Of a DNA stretch of 64,000 bases, positions 44,057 through 51,882 are shown in pieces (position 1 is the first letter of the stretch; every line of letters begins with the position of its first letter). The position numbers were made by a program, and so were the translations under genes. The DNA lies in the NCBI GenBank assembly GCA_958295775.1, contig CATQHC010000009.1, positions 744,001-808,000 of the forward strand, given 5' to 3'. The notes under the pieces were generated by a model. It had not been told where the DNA came from and ran no database searches. It was given only the letters and a program-made list of their open reading frames with translations. Origin of the DNA: Chloroflexota bacterium (GTDB lineage: Bacteria > Chloroflexota > UBA11872 > VXOZ01).

Positions 44057-45159
44057 CAGCGCACCTCGAAACCGAACTCGACGGAGGTCGCCAGTTGCTC
44101 CTGGTCGTACGTTATCGCGACAATGTCGCCATCTCTACGCTCCAGGCGGTGCAAGCGAAATTCATCTTCACCGCTCTCAGCAAAGGCGTTATGAGCCGCT
44201 AGGACGCACTCCCAGCTATGCGTCGTTGCAATCACCTGCACGTCCGACTGTCTTGCCGCCGCGCCCACTGCCTTCCAAACGTCCACAAGCGCCGCGTAGT
44301 ACAGTCCATTCTCAAACTCATCGATGAGCACCGTGCCGTTCTCATAGGTCTTGATTACAAGAAGCCAAGAGAGTACGTGAGTAATCCCTTCTCCCATATG
44401 AAAGAGCGGCATCAATGGGACGTTGCCGATGTCAACGTGGAATACTGGCAGGTTCCCACGATAGAGCAACTCCAGACGGCGGATTCGCAGATCTAGAGCC
44501 CGTAATGCAGGCAGCAGCTCCGACTCCCGTTCTGCTTCTACCAAGGCACTATAGAGTTCCGCGTAAGCCTCGGGGAACCGCAGATGCTTAAGCACGCGCA
44601 AAGCGCGCCCAAATGGTTCGATACTTGACGAAGAAAATTTGATTTCCAATGGATCAATATTAGACGAATACGAAATTGATTCCACTGGGACCAACCGGGC
44701 GCGGGAAGTGTATTCCTCTCCTTTTCGATCCTTATAGACCATTGTTAGTTCATTGAGTCCAGCGGTGGTCGCACCTACATTCAGGTCGGATTGGGAATCC
44801 CCATTTGCTTTGGCAGGCAAGAGCGAACGCTCCTCAGGTTGGACAAGCCGAACTTGTAACTCGCTCTTTCCGGCCGCGTCGTGGACGCTCTGCAACTCAA
44901 TCTCATCTTTGATCCGTTTTGCGTAGAACAGCCAATCCAATTCTCTCCAAATAGCTGAGTTGCTCCCACTAGCACCTCTGAGGAAGTTCGCGCCAAATGC
45001 ATTTTCCGTCACGCTTGGCAAACAATGCAGATTCAGTGCCTCTAGTAGCGCTGTCTTGCCGACATTGTTTTCACCCACGATAAGGTTGACACGCGCAAGC
45101 GGTTCGATTTTGAACTCTTGGAAGCAGCGAAAGTTTCTCGCTGAAAAACTGCGGAACAT
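44056..45159 (-). CDS. AAA-type (SMC/OLD-like) ATPase
   Basis: A 367-residue ATPase. Walker A G-E-N-N-V-G-K-T at residues 29-36, Walker B V-L-I-D-E-F-E-N-G near the C-terminal third, and the H-loop I-A-T-T-H-S-W-E. M-F-R-S-F-S-A-R-N-F-R-C-F is the typical AAA_15/RecF-like start. GGAG lies eight bases before ATG 45159; the open frame extends to 45264 but overlaps hisB. Partner is the adjacent TOPRIM protein. Similar pairs are AriA/AriB (PARIS) and OLD-type systems; here both proteins are shorter. Confidence 0.8.
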   Translation of the reverse strand: MFRSFSARNFRCFQEFKIEPLARVNLIVGENNVGKTALLEALNLHCLPSVTENAFGANFLRGASGSNSAIWRELDWLFYAKRIKDEIELQSVHDAAGKSELQVRLVQPEERSLLPAKANGDSQSDLNVGATTAGLNELTMVYKDRKGEEYTSRARLVPVESISYSSNIDPLEIKFSSSSIEPFGRALRVLKHLRFPEAYAELYSALVEAERESELLPALRALDLRIRRLELLYRGNLPVFHVDIGNVPLMPLFHMGEGITHVLSWLLVIKTYENGTVLIDEFENGLYYAALVDVWKAVGAAARQSDVQVIATTHSWECVLAAHNAFAESGEDEFRLHRLERRDGDIVAITYDQEQLATSVEFGFEVR

Positions 45160-45193
45160 CACGTCTTCTCCAGCTTGGACTCGACATGTCTTT

Positions 45194-45787
45194 TCATTCC
45201 AATGATCCCTTGCTACTGGGCACGGATTGCTGGCGGCGGGGATCAGGCTGGACTGCCTGCGCAAGCGCGCGGGCGAGAGCTTTGAAAACCGCCTCGGCCT
45301 TGTGGTGGTCGTTTGCGCCGGCCAGCAGCCGGGCGTGAAGGGTGAAATGCCCCTGGACGGCGAACGTATCCAGGAAGTGGGCGATCATCTCACTCTGTAA
45401 GGCGCCGAGCTTATAGCCGGAGAGCGGCACGTCAACTGCAGCGGCGCCGCGTCCGCTCAGGTCCACTGAGACCAGCGCCAAGGCTTCATCCAAGGGCACG
45501 ATAGCCCAGCCCATGCGGTTTATGCCGGCCTTGTCGCCCAAGGCAGCGTCAAGCGCGCGCCCCAGGCAAATTGCCACGTCCTCGACAGTGTGATGCGAGT
45601 CGACCTCCAGGTCGCCGCCGGCGCGCACGTCCAGATCAAAGAGGCCGTGGGTGCTAAGCTGACGCAACATGTGGTCCAACATGCCGATACCGGTCGCGAT
45701 CTCCGCCTGACCGGTGCCGTCCAGCGTGATCGCCACGGCGACATCGGTCTCTTGCGTCTGCCGACTGTGTTGTCCCGTGCGTGTCAT
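45194..45787 (-). CDS. hisB: Imidazoleglycerol-phosphate dehydratase
   Basis: Sixth step of histidine synthesis. The 197-residue protein carries both metal-binding repeats: D-S-H-H-T-V-E-D near residue 64 and A-N-D-H-H-K-A-E near residue 165, and the G-I-G-M-L-D-H-M-L motif. ATG 45787 is placed where homology starts; the frame continues upstream to 45943 through non-homologous residues. The ATPase gene starts 34 bases downstream. Confidence 0.93.
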   Translation of the reverse strand: MTRTGQHSRQTQETDVAVAITLDGTGQAEIATGIGMLDHMLRQLSTHGLFDLDVRAGGDLEVDSHHTVEDVAICLGRALDAALGDKAGINRMGWAIVPLDEALALVSVDLSGRGAAAVDVPLSGYKLGALQSEMIAHFLDTFAVQGHFTLHARLLAGANDHHKAEAVFKALARALAQAVQPDPRRQQSVPSSKGSLE

Positions 45788-45863
45788 TGAGATGCTTTCT
45801 CTTAGACTGTTCCCCAGGCAAGTACCGGAAGGCTTAATGGTCTCGAATACAGCAAGAGTTCGT

Positions 45864-46047
45864 GTCATTCCGAGCGGAGCGAGGAATCTAATGTGCTCAC
45901 CCGCATTAGAGGGGTGATGACGATAAGAGAATAGGCAAACCAATCTTCCTCTAGTAGCCCCGCAAACGTAGAAACTGCTGCTTTCCTGTCCCTATTGCGC
46001 TACCAGGCTTCATGGAAAGATGGATTCCCGCCTTCGCGGGAATGACG
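45864..46047. repeat. Family C and family D palindromes
   Basis: Family C at 45864-45890 (GTCATTCCGAGCGGAGC then GAGGAATC) and family D at 46022-46047 (GGATTCCCGCC-TTC-GCGGGAATGACG), in the gap between hisB and the AllA-like gene. Confidence 0.75.
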
Positions 46048-46111
46048 GGCTCAACCCCTACTCAGCCCGTTCGCCGTGATGCAAGTCCTAAACGGTCCAA
46101 ACTCCGCTGCT

Positions 46112-46579
46112 TTAGCTCAGGTCGAACTGAAATACCAGGTCGTCGCGTTCCTTAAAGTCGTACCCGTCGGTGTAGTGACGCACTTTGTCGCCCTGAATAT
46201 TGATGTAGTCGATCGGTTCGCTCACGGCAAAGGGCGCGACGTGCCACGTGCCAACGTGCATCCGTATCGCACAACTGCCCGGAAAGTGAAAGAGCGCTAC
46301 TTTCTCAGGATCGAACGACTCCGGAGTCTCGCTGGGTGGCCCTACAAAGAACAGGCCGTCCTTGCCGCCCAGGGGCACGAAGACTTGTGTCTCCTCCATA
46401 TGACGGTTGAGGAAGTGCGGCCGCTCCTCAGTGAGATCGCGCAAGGGAGCGTGCGTAATGCGCGCCGTGAGAACGCCGTCCGTGCAGACGATCTCGGAAC
46501 GGTCCAGATTCAGGATATTTCCGAATGGCGCAAAGCTCTCGTCAGTGAGCGGCTGGGGCTTAAGGGTAATCACGCGCAT
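46112..46579 (-). CDS. Ureidoglycolate lyase-like (AllA family) protein
   Basis: A 155-residue cupin-type protein matching AllA: M-R-V-I-T-L-K-P-Q-P-L-T at the N-terminus, H-M-E-E-T-Q-V-F-V-P-L-G and G-T-W-H-V-A-P-F around residue 120. AllA converts ureidoglycolate to glyoxylate and urea in allantoin breakdown. No other purine-catabolism gene is nearby, so the substrate might differ. ATG 46579 is supported by TGAGG six bases before; an ATG at 46591 is also possible. Confidence 0.75.
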   Translation of the reverse strand: MRVITLKPQPLTDESFAPFGNILNLDRSEIVCTDGVLTARITHAPLRDLTEERPHFLNRHMEETQVFVPLGGKDGLFFVGPPSETPESFDPEKVALFHFPGSCAIRMHVGTWHVAPFAVSEPIDYINIQGDKVRHYTDGYDFKERDDLVFQFDLS

Positions 46580-46654
46580 GGGAGACCTCATTTCAATTGC
46601 CTGGCGGTTTTATTGCTTGTTCCTATGATACGTATTCCGTAGGCGCGCCCACAA

Positions 46655-46682
46655 GTAGGGGCACGACATGTCGTGCCCCTAC
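46655..46682. terminator. 28-bp perfect palindrome
   Basis: GTAGGGGCACGACA/TGTCGTGCCCCTAC with no loop, between hisD and the AllA-like gene, 14 bases after the hisD stop on the minus strand. It may act as a terminator; it also resembles the palindrome at 58147, both beginning GTAGGGGC. Confidence 0.55.
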
Positions 46683-46695
46683 GCGGGACGGCAGC

Positions 46696-48027
46696 TCAAG
46701 CCCGATGTGCCCGCCTGCGCGCCGCTTGGGCATGGGCAAAGAAGCCTTCCGCTTCAGCTAACGCGGCGGCGGGGCCGGCGATGGCCGCGGCAGTCGCTGG
46801 ATCAAGCGCTACGATGCTGGTGCTCTTATAAAATTCCTGAACGGTGATTGGTGAAGAGAATCTGGCCGTGCCGCCTACCGGCATGACGTGGCTGGGGCCG
46901 GCTATGTAGTCGCCCAGTACCTCCGGCGAGGCGCTGCCCACGAAGATGCCGCCGGCATTGCGGACTTTGCCCACCCACTGCCACGGCTCCTGCGTGAGCA
47001 GGCAGAGATGCTCCGGCGCAAATTCACTGGCTTCTTCTATGGCCGTTTCCAGACTATCAACCACCACGATGCCGCCGTTGTGCAACAACGAATAGGCGGC
47101 TTCTTCCCGGCGGGGCAGCGCTGTGAGTTGCGCCGCGAGTTCCTTTTCAACGCGCGCTGCAAGTTCGGCCGAATTCGTGATGAGCAGCGGTGTCGCGAGA
47201 AAGTCATGCTCGGCTTGAGCGAGCAAGTCAGCCGCCACCTCCGCCGGGTCGGCCGCCGCATCGGCCACGATGAGCGTCTCAGTAGGTCCGGGAAGCTGGT
47301 CGATTCCCACCTGTCCGTAGACTTTCTGTTTCGCAAGAATTACAAAGATATTTCCCGGGCCGAGGATCTTATCCACCTTGGGCACTTGAGCGGTGCCGAA
47401 TGCCAGCGCGGCAACGGCCTGCGCACCGCTGACCTTGAACACCCGGTGCACGCCTGATACGGCGGCAGCAGCCAGTTTGAGCGGATGCACGCTGCCGTCG
47501 GCGCGGCACGGCGTCGCCAGTATGATTTCTTCCACACCGGCCACGCGCGCCGGTACCACGGACATCAATACCGACGACGGGTATACGCGCTCCGTGCCCG
47601 GCGAGTAGATGCCCACGCGCTGGAGCGGTCGCACCATTTCCCCGAGACCTGATTCAAAGTCCAGCCACGAGTTACGCCGCTGGCGCTCGTGATACGCGGC
47701 GATGCGTGCCTCCGAGATTTGCAGAACACCCAAAAGCGAATCGTCAGTTTCGTCAACTGCCGCAGCTATCTCCTCAGCGGAAACCTCCAACGGCTCCGGT
47801 ACGACGCCGTCGAAGTGTTGAATGTAGCGCTTTAGCGCGGTGTCGCCCTCAGCCTGCACGTCCGCCAGAATGCGGTCGACCACCTCACCGGCAGTTAATT
47901 CAGTTCCGAAGACCTCGCGAATGCGTGCTGCGACGTGCGTCGGCAACTCTTCGTCTCCAAGCGGCGTGCGCTTGAGGACGGTGCTCCGTGCTTCTGTGAG
48001 GTCAGTGATTATGCGGGTAACGGGCAT
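46696..48027 (-). CDS. hisD: Histidinol dehydrogenase
   Basis: Last two steps of histidine synthesis (NAD-dependent oxidation of histidinol). The 443-residue protein has zinc ligands Q and H in L-A-Q-A-E-H-D and D in G-D-Y-I-A-G-P-S-H, plus the N-I-F-V-I-L-A-K-Q segment. Separated from hisB by the AllA-like gene and repeats. Confidence 0.95.
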   Translation of the reverse strand: MPVTRIITDLTEARSTVLKRTPLGDEELPTHVAARIREVFGTELTAGEVVDRILADVQAEGDTALKRYIQHFDGVVPEPLEVSAEEIAAAVDETDDSLLGVLQISEARIAAYHERQRRNSWLDFESGLGEMVRPLQRVGIYSPGTERVYPSSVLMSVVPARVAGVEEIILATPCRADGSVHPLKLAAAAVSGVHRVFKVSGAQAVAALAFGTAQVPKVDKILGPGNIFVILAKQKVYGQVGIDQLPGPTETLIVADAAADPAEVAADLLAQAEHDFLATPLLITNSAELAARVEKELAAQLTALPRREEAAYSLLHNGGIVVVDSLETAIEEASEFAPEHLCLLTQEPWQWVGKVRNAGGIFVGSASPEVLGDYIAGPSHVMPVGGTARFSSPITVQEFYKSTSIVALDPATAAAIAGPAAALAEAEGFFAHAQAARRRAHRA

Positions 48028-48116
48028 GGTTGGCGCCTTGGCAGAGATTACGATTGTGCTTATCGATCGAGAGGCGGGAGAACTACCCCCCGTGGTCCGT
48101 CATTACCTCGTGTCCG

Positions 48117-49127
48117 TCATTCCCGCGCACGCGGGAAGGTGGACTCACATTTCAAGTGCAACACTTGGTTCATGAATACTTCTGCTGGCGTTTGGTAGTC
48201 AAGACACTTGCGCGGGGTGTGGTTGTAGGCCTGCACGAGTTGCGCAAAGCGTTCCTCGGTTACGGTCGCCAGATCGGTCTTGCGCGGCAGCCCGCGCCGC
48301 AGGCGCCCGATAGCATTTTCGATGCCGCCTTTCTGCCAGGGAGAGTGGGTGTCGCAGAAGAAGGTCTGCATCCCCAGGTCATGGAGGCGGTAGTGGCGCG
48401 CGAACTCGGTGCCGTTGTCGAAGGTGGCGGTTTGACGCCACTCTGGAGGCAAGGAAGCGAACAGGTCGTGCATGGCAGTGGCGATAGGTTCGGCGGCCTT
48501 GCCGGGCGGTCGCGTGGCGATGAGCAAGCGCGAGTGGCGCTCGTGCAAGGTCAAGACGGCTTGGCCGTAGGTGCGAAAGAGCATCAGGTCCACCTCCCAA
48601 TGACCGGGGGATTGGCGGTCTGCCGCCGTCTGGGGCCGTTCTGCCAGCGGTCGGCGCTGGGCAATGAACGAGGCCGGACTGCCGCCTCTGCGCCCCCGCC
48701 AGCCGCGTTTGGACTTGCCCCGCGGCAGGTAGTGCCGCCACGTGTAGTCCTTGGTGCGTGCCATTTGCGCGTAGATAAAGCGATAGATGGTCTCGTGGGA
48801 GATGACCGGGCCGCTGGCGTCCCGCGCCAAGCGTCCGGATACCTGCTCCGGCGACCAGCCAGCTCGCAAGTATCCCAGCACCACCTCCCGCAAGGCAGCA
48901 TCTCGCTCCAGCTTGCCGCCGCCCCAACGCCGCGCCAACGCCTGTTCCTGGGCATATCTCGCCTGATACCCCTGCTTCCCGGACCCATTGCGTATTACCT
49001 CCCGCGTAATGGTCGATGGCGCGCGATCCAGAGCTGTAGCAATTTTCCGCTGCGACTGCCCCGCGGCGAGAAGTCTGGCCACTTCACACCGCTCTTCAAT
49101 GGTAAAATGCGTGTATCTCTTTCCCAT
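48117..49127 (-). CDS. IS30-family transposase
   Basis: A 336-residue DDE recombinase. An N-terminal helix-turn-helix segment (E-R-C-E-V-A-R-L-L-A-A-G-Q-S-Q-R-K-I-A) is followed by catalytic D in H-W-E-V-D-L, D in F-D-N-G-T-E-F and E in G-I-E-N-A-I-G-R-L-R-R. The reading frame runs through the left terminal inverted repeat and out of the element; its last six residues and the stop are encoded by the flanking palindrome. ATG at 49127 with GGGAAAGAG just upstream. Confidence 0.9.
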   Translation of the reverse strand: MGKRYTHFTIEERCEVARLLAAGQSQRKIATALDRAPSTITREVIRNGSGKQGYQARYAQEQALARRWGGGKLERDAALREVVLGYLRAGWSPEQVSGRLARDASGPVISHETIYRFIYAQMARTKDYTWRHYLPRGKSKRGWRGRRGGSPASFIAQRRPLAERPQTAADRQSPGHWEVDLMLFRTYGQAVLTLHERHSRLLIATRPPGKAAEPIATAMHDLFASLPPEWRQTATFDNGTEFARHYRLHDLGMQTFFCDTHSPWQKGGIENAIGRLRRGLPRKTDLATVTEERFAQLVQAYNHTPRKCLDYQTPAEVFMNQVLHLKCESTFPRARE

Positions 49128-49171
49128 GGCAACACCTTAGCAAAGTGTTGCACTTCGTTTGTGAGTCTAGA
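48138..49171 (-). mobile_element. IS30-family insertion sequence
   Basis: A 1,034-base element. Terminal inverted repeats include GACTCACA-N4-AAGTGCAACACTT at 48142-48166 and the inverse at 49143-49167. A three-base GAA flanks it on both sides (48135-48137 and 49172-49174), matching the 2-3-base target duplication typical of IS30 elements. Removing the element and one GAA restores a family D palindrome ending in GGGAATCCATC. Confidence 0.85.
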
Positions 49172-49231
49172 GAATCCATCTGCTCAGCCTGGCGCGGACT
49201 GGAGACCGGCCCTGTATCAAGCCGTTCACGA

Positions 49232-49261
49232 TGAAGAGCGGGGGACAAGCCCCCGCGCTAC
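49232..49261 (+). repeat. Dispersed palindrome, family A
   Basis: GAAGAGCGGGGGACAAG then CCCCCGCGCTAC, in the gap between the IS30 element and the phosphoesterase gene. Confidence 0.8.
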
Positions 49262-49390
49262 AGCGGACTGTCAACAATGGCGTACGCATTTGGCGAGAGA
49301 CTGCCAATGCAAATCGAAAACCGAGATGACGCTTACTATCTCGCCCCTCACCTCTACGTGAAGCATCACCGACCTCGCTGGGCTGAGCGC

Positions 49391-50170
49391 TCAGACTACG
49401 TATTCTGCAATGCGTTCCAGGTAGCGGCGCGCGCTTTCAGCACTCTGCGGCACGGCTGCGAACATTTCCCGCACCGCCCGCTCCCCATCATAGGGCGCCA
49501 AACGAAATTCCACGTCCCATCCGCCGCGCTGATGCGTCAAAATCGCGTAGCAGGCGCGGGGATCGTGTTTGCGCTCGTAGGTGTGGCCCACCGCGCCGGG
49601 ATTGACTACCAGTATTCCATTATAGCGGCGTTCGACCCGCCGGTGGGTATGCGCGCAAAGCACAAGATTCGCGGTCACGCCTCGCAACTTGGCTTGGAGT
49701 TCGTCTGCAGACGTGCTCGGTTGGTCGGGGCCGGGCGGCGTGGCCCCGGGCGCGGGATAGATTGCCTCGGTGAGATGCCCGGGTGAGCCGTGACAGAGCA
49801 GCGTGTCATTTTTTGCTACCAGAGACAACGTGCGCTCGGCAGGCAGTTTGCGAAACTGTGCCACTCGCTCTGGGCCAAGCTCTCTGAGCGCCTGCTGCTT
49901 GAGGTACATCGCCCCTTTGCCGGAGTCGTACTGGGAGAGGTCGACACACTCATCGCCAACCAGCGTCTGCAAACCTCGCTCCATGTTCCCGGCAATCCCC
50001 ACGTGGGGAAGGTCGTCCAACGCAGCCAAAACAGCGCGATTTTGCGGAAATTTTATGACGCTATCGCCTAAGACTACGACTTGGTCCGGCATTTGCCGCT
50101 TCAGGTCTGCAAGGACCGCTTCGAGGGCATGGATATTACCGTGTATGTCGGCTAATACAGCAAGACGCAT
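49391..50170 (-). CDS. Metallophosphoesterase
   Basis: A 259-residue calcineurin-like phosphoesterase. Metal-site motifs: D-I-H-G-N near the start, G-D-S-V-I, A-G-N-M-E-R, L-L-C-H-G-S, and C-A-H-T-H. The third motif has Met where many have His; this is variable in the YfcE/MJ0936-like group and not evidence of inactivation. Substrate unknown (phosphodiester). ATG 50170 has no strong ribosome site. Confidence 0.88.
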   Translation of the reverse strand: MRLAVLADIHGNIHALEAVLADLKRQMPDQVVVLGDSVIKFPQNRAVLAALDDLPHVGIAGNMERGLQTLVGDECVDLSQYDSGKGAMYLKQQALRELGPERVAQFRKLPAERTLSLVAKNDTLLCHGSPGHLTEAIYPAPGATPPGPDQPSTSADELQAKLRGVTANLVLCAHTHRRVERRYNGILVVNPGAVGHTYERKHDPRACYAILTHQRGGWDVEFRLAPYDGERAVREMFAAVPQSAESARRYLERIAEYVV

Positions 50171-50366
50171 GAGTGATTCCGGTGAGGTTACTTTGGGAAG
50201 TGAGGAAGCGCTTTATCTATTTCGTGTCAGTGGTACGAATGGTCTGATATGGAAACGCTGAATCTACCTTGGGCACAGCTCTGTGTTAGTTCAAAGCGGC
50301 CTCCCATGAAGCGGAATAGCCTAGCGAAGTGGCCAGAAAATCCCTGTCGATGGGTACTTGGCAGAG

Positions 50367-51701
50367 TCAGCTTCCATCCTCACCCAGTATTAAATCGTCC
50401 CAATTGGGAATGTGCCCATCACGAATAATTCTAAGGATTGACTCCAAGCACAGGCATTGAGCTCGTTCAATGAAGTCTGACTGGGAAATCGACTTTCCAG
50501 GGACTCTTGGCCTCTTGGGGAGAATGCCTTTATGCACAGCATCGGAGCGCCACTTATATATTTCCTTGAACTCAGCTAGCAGCTTTTTTCTCTCTGTGTT
50601 GTTTTCCCCCATGTGCCAGGCAGCGCGAAGGCGCAATGGAAACGACAACTGACCTGGATTGTCCGACAAATAGAGGGACTCAAGAGCTATTCCCAAGTCG
50701 ATCATCTTATTGACAGTGTCCCGGCTTGTTCTCGACCTTATCCATCTATCAATGGGAATCTGTAGTGCTTCATGGACGCAGGGATCAAGATTGTCCCAGC
50801 ACTCATACAGTCCCTTTGCCTTATGGATATCGGCTTCAGAAACTTCGACGTATTTGTCAATAGCATATGATGGCTTAGGAGATCCCCAATATGTACGATG
50901 CCCTCCCGTCTGACTCAGCATAGATATCTCATTCTCGTCGAAGTATTCCCACTCAAATTCAGACCGAATTGCCGAATTAGCTGCCAAAGATAGGGCTTGG
51001 CAAAACCTATCCAAGTCAAAACTCGGAGCACCCTTGCTGTTTAGCACCTCTTGAAACTGTTCAGTCCCATCTCTGCCGGGCTTGCAAAAGAGAGGTGTTA
51101 CAGTGTAGTCCATTACAACAACCGTTACCGAAGTAAACGCTCTTTCCGTTACGCCAAACATAGTTGGGTCAGGCATAAAGGTTGGGAAGTCGCTTGATGT
51201 AGATGGAAGTGGAACGAATTGCACTCCGTCGTACAACTGTATCTCGTGTTCTACACTTGCACCTCTGAGTAGTGCGATTCTTAAGAATGAACCGCAGCTG
51301 GCTTCCACACATCTACAAAAGTCTCGCACTGTTCTTTCAACGTCCCAGGCAATTGTGTTCCTCAGAAGATTCCATAGCAATTGTTCCAGAGGATCGTGTC
51401 CAGGGAATGCATCTCCTGAAAAGGTAGCAGTGTGCATGTTGTCTTTGTGTATGTATTCAGCTAGTTCCTCTCGTGTGAAGTCGAGAAGTCTTGCTTTTGC
51501 AGCGCTATCTTGAATATCAGGATAGATGCGCGGCAATGTGAGTTCGAATAAGTCAGGTCTATATGTCGTACGCCGAGACCGCAGAGCTTCTCTATATTTG
51601 TTCAGGGATAGAGGTTCATCGCTTAAGGTGTGTCTAATGACGACAGTTTCCATTGCTGCCTGTAGCAACTGGGTAAGTTCTTGAGTTCTTTCCCGATCCA
51701 C
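50367..51701 (-). CDS. HEPN-domain (Apea-like) protein
   Basis: A 444-residue protein. The N-terminal two thirds are unfamiliar. Near residue 390, W-R-S-D-A-V-H-K-G shows the R-x4-H signature of HEPN ribonucleases, in a helical region beginning L-G-I-A-L-E-S-L-Y-L that matches Apea-like HEPN domains. AT-richer than the surrounding DNA. GTG start at 51701. It is the last of three minus-strand genes with a small ORF and an HsdR_N-like gene, which suggests a defence cassette. Confidence 0.6.
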   Translation of the reverse strand: MDRERTQELTQLLQAAMETVVIRHTLSDEPLSLNKYREALRSRRTTYRPDLFELTLPRIYPDIQDSAAKARLLDFTREELAEYIHKDNMHTATFSGDAFPGHDPLEQLLWNLLRNTIAWDVERTVRDFCRCVEASCGSFLRIALLRGASVEHEIQLYDGVQFVPLPSTSSDFPTFMPDPTMFGVTERAFTSVTVVVMDYTVTPLFCKPGRDGTEQFQEVLNSKGAPSFDLDRFCQALSLAANSAIRSEFEWEYFDENEISMLSQTGGHRTYWGSPKPSYAIDKYVEVSEADIHKAKGLYECWDNLDPCVHEALQIPIDRWIRSRTSRDTVNKMIDLGIALESLYLSDNPGQLSFPLRLRAAWHMGENNTERKKLLAEFKEIYKWRSDAVHKGILPKRPRVPGKSISQSDFIERAQCLCLESILRIIRDGHIPNWDDLILGEDGS

Positions 51702-51707
51702 TTGCGC

Positions 51708-51878
51708 TTATTCTCTCAATATGATTCTGGCACAGGCTGAAGCATGTCTGTACTTCTGGTCGCCTGGACACTGAGGTTTGCTATACGTGACAAACTGGCC
51801 TAGCGGCTGTAGTCCATCAGGCAGCAGTTCCTCTTCCAGTTTAGCTCCATCCTGACTATGGCCCCATCTGTAATGCAA
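51708..51878 (-). CDS. Possible small protein between nuclease-like and HEPN genes
   Basis: A 56-residue frame that fills almost all of the gap: TTG at 51878 is four bases after the nuclease-like stop, and TAA at 51708 is 6 bases before the HEPN start. The peptide (L-H-Y-R-W-G-H-S-Q-D-G-A-K-L-E-E-E-L) has an acidic stretch and a basic C-terminal tail with two cysteines. There is no clear ribosome site, so it may be spurious. Confidence 0.35.
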   Translation of the reverse strand: MHYRWGHSQDGAKLEEELLPDGLQPLGQFVTYSKPQCPGDQKYRHASACARIILRE

Positions 51879-51882
51879 TCAG

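Noticed and set aside
49391-50170. Inactive metallophosphoesterase because the G-N-H motif reads G-N-M
   Set aside because: The third position varies in the YfcE/MJ0936-like group, so this is not evidence of loss of function.
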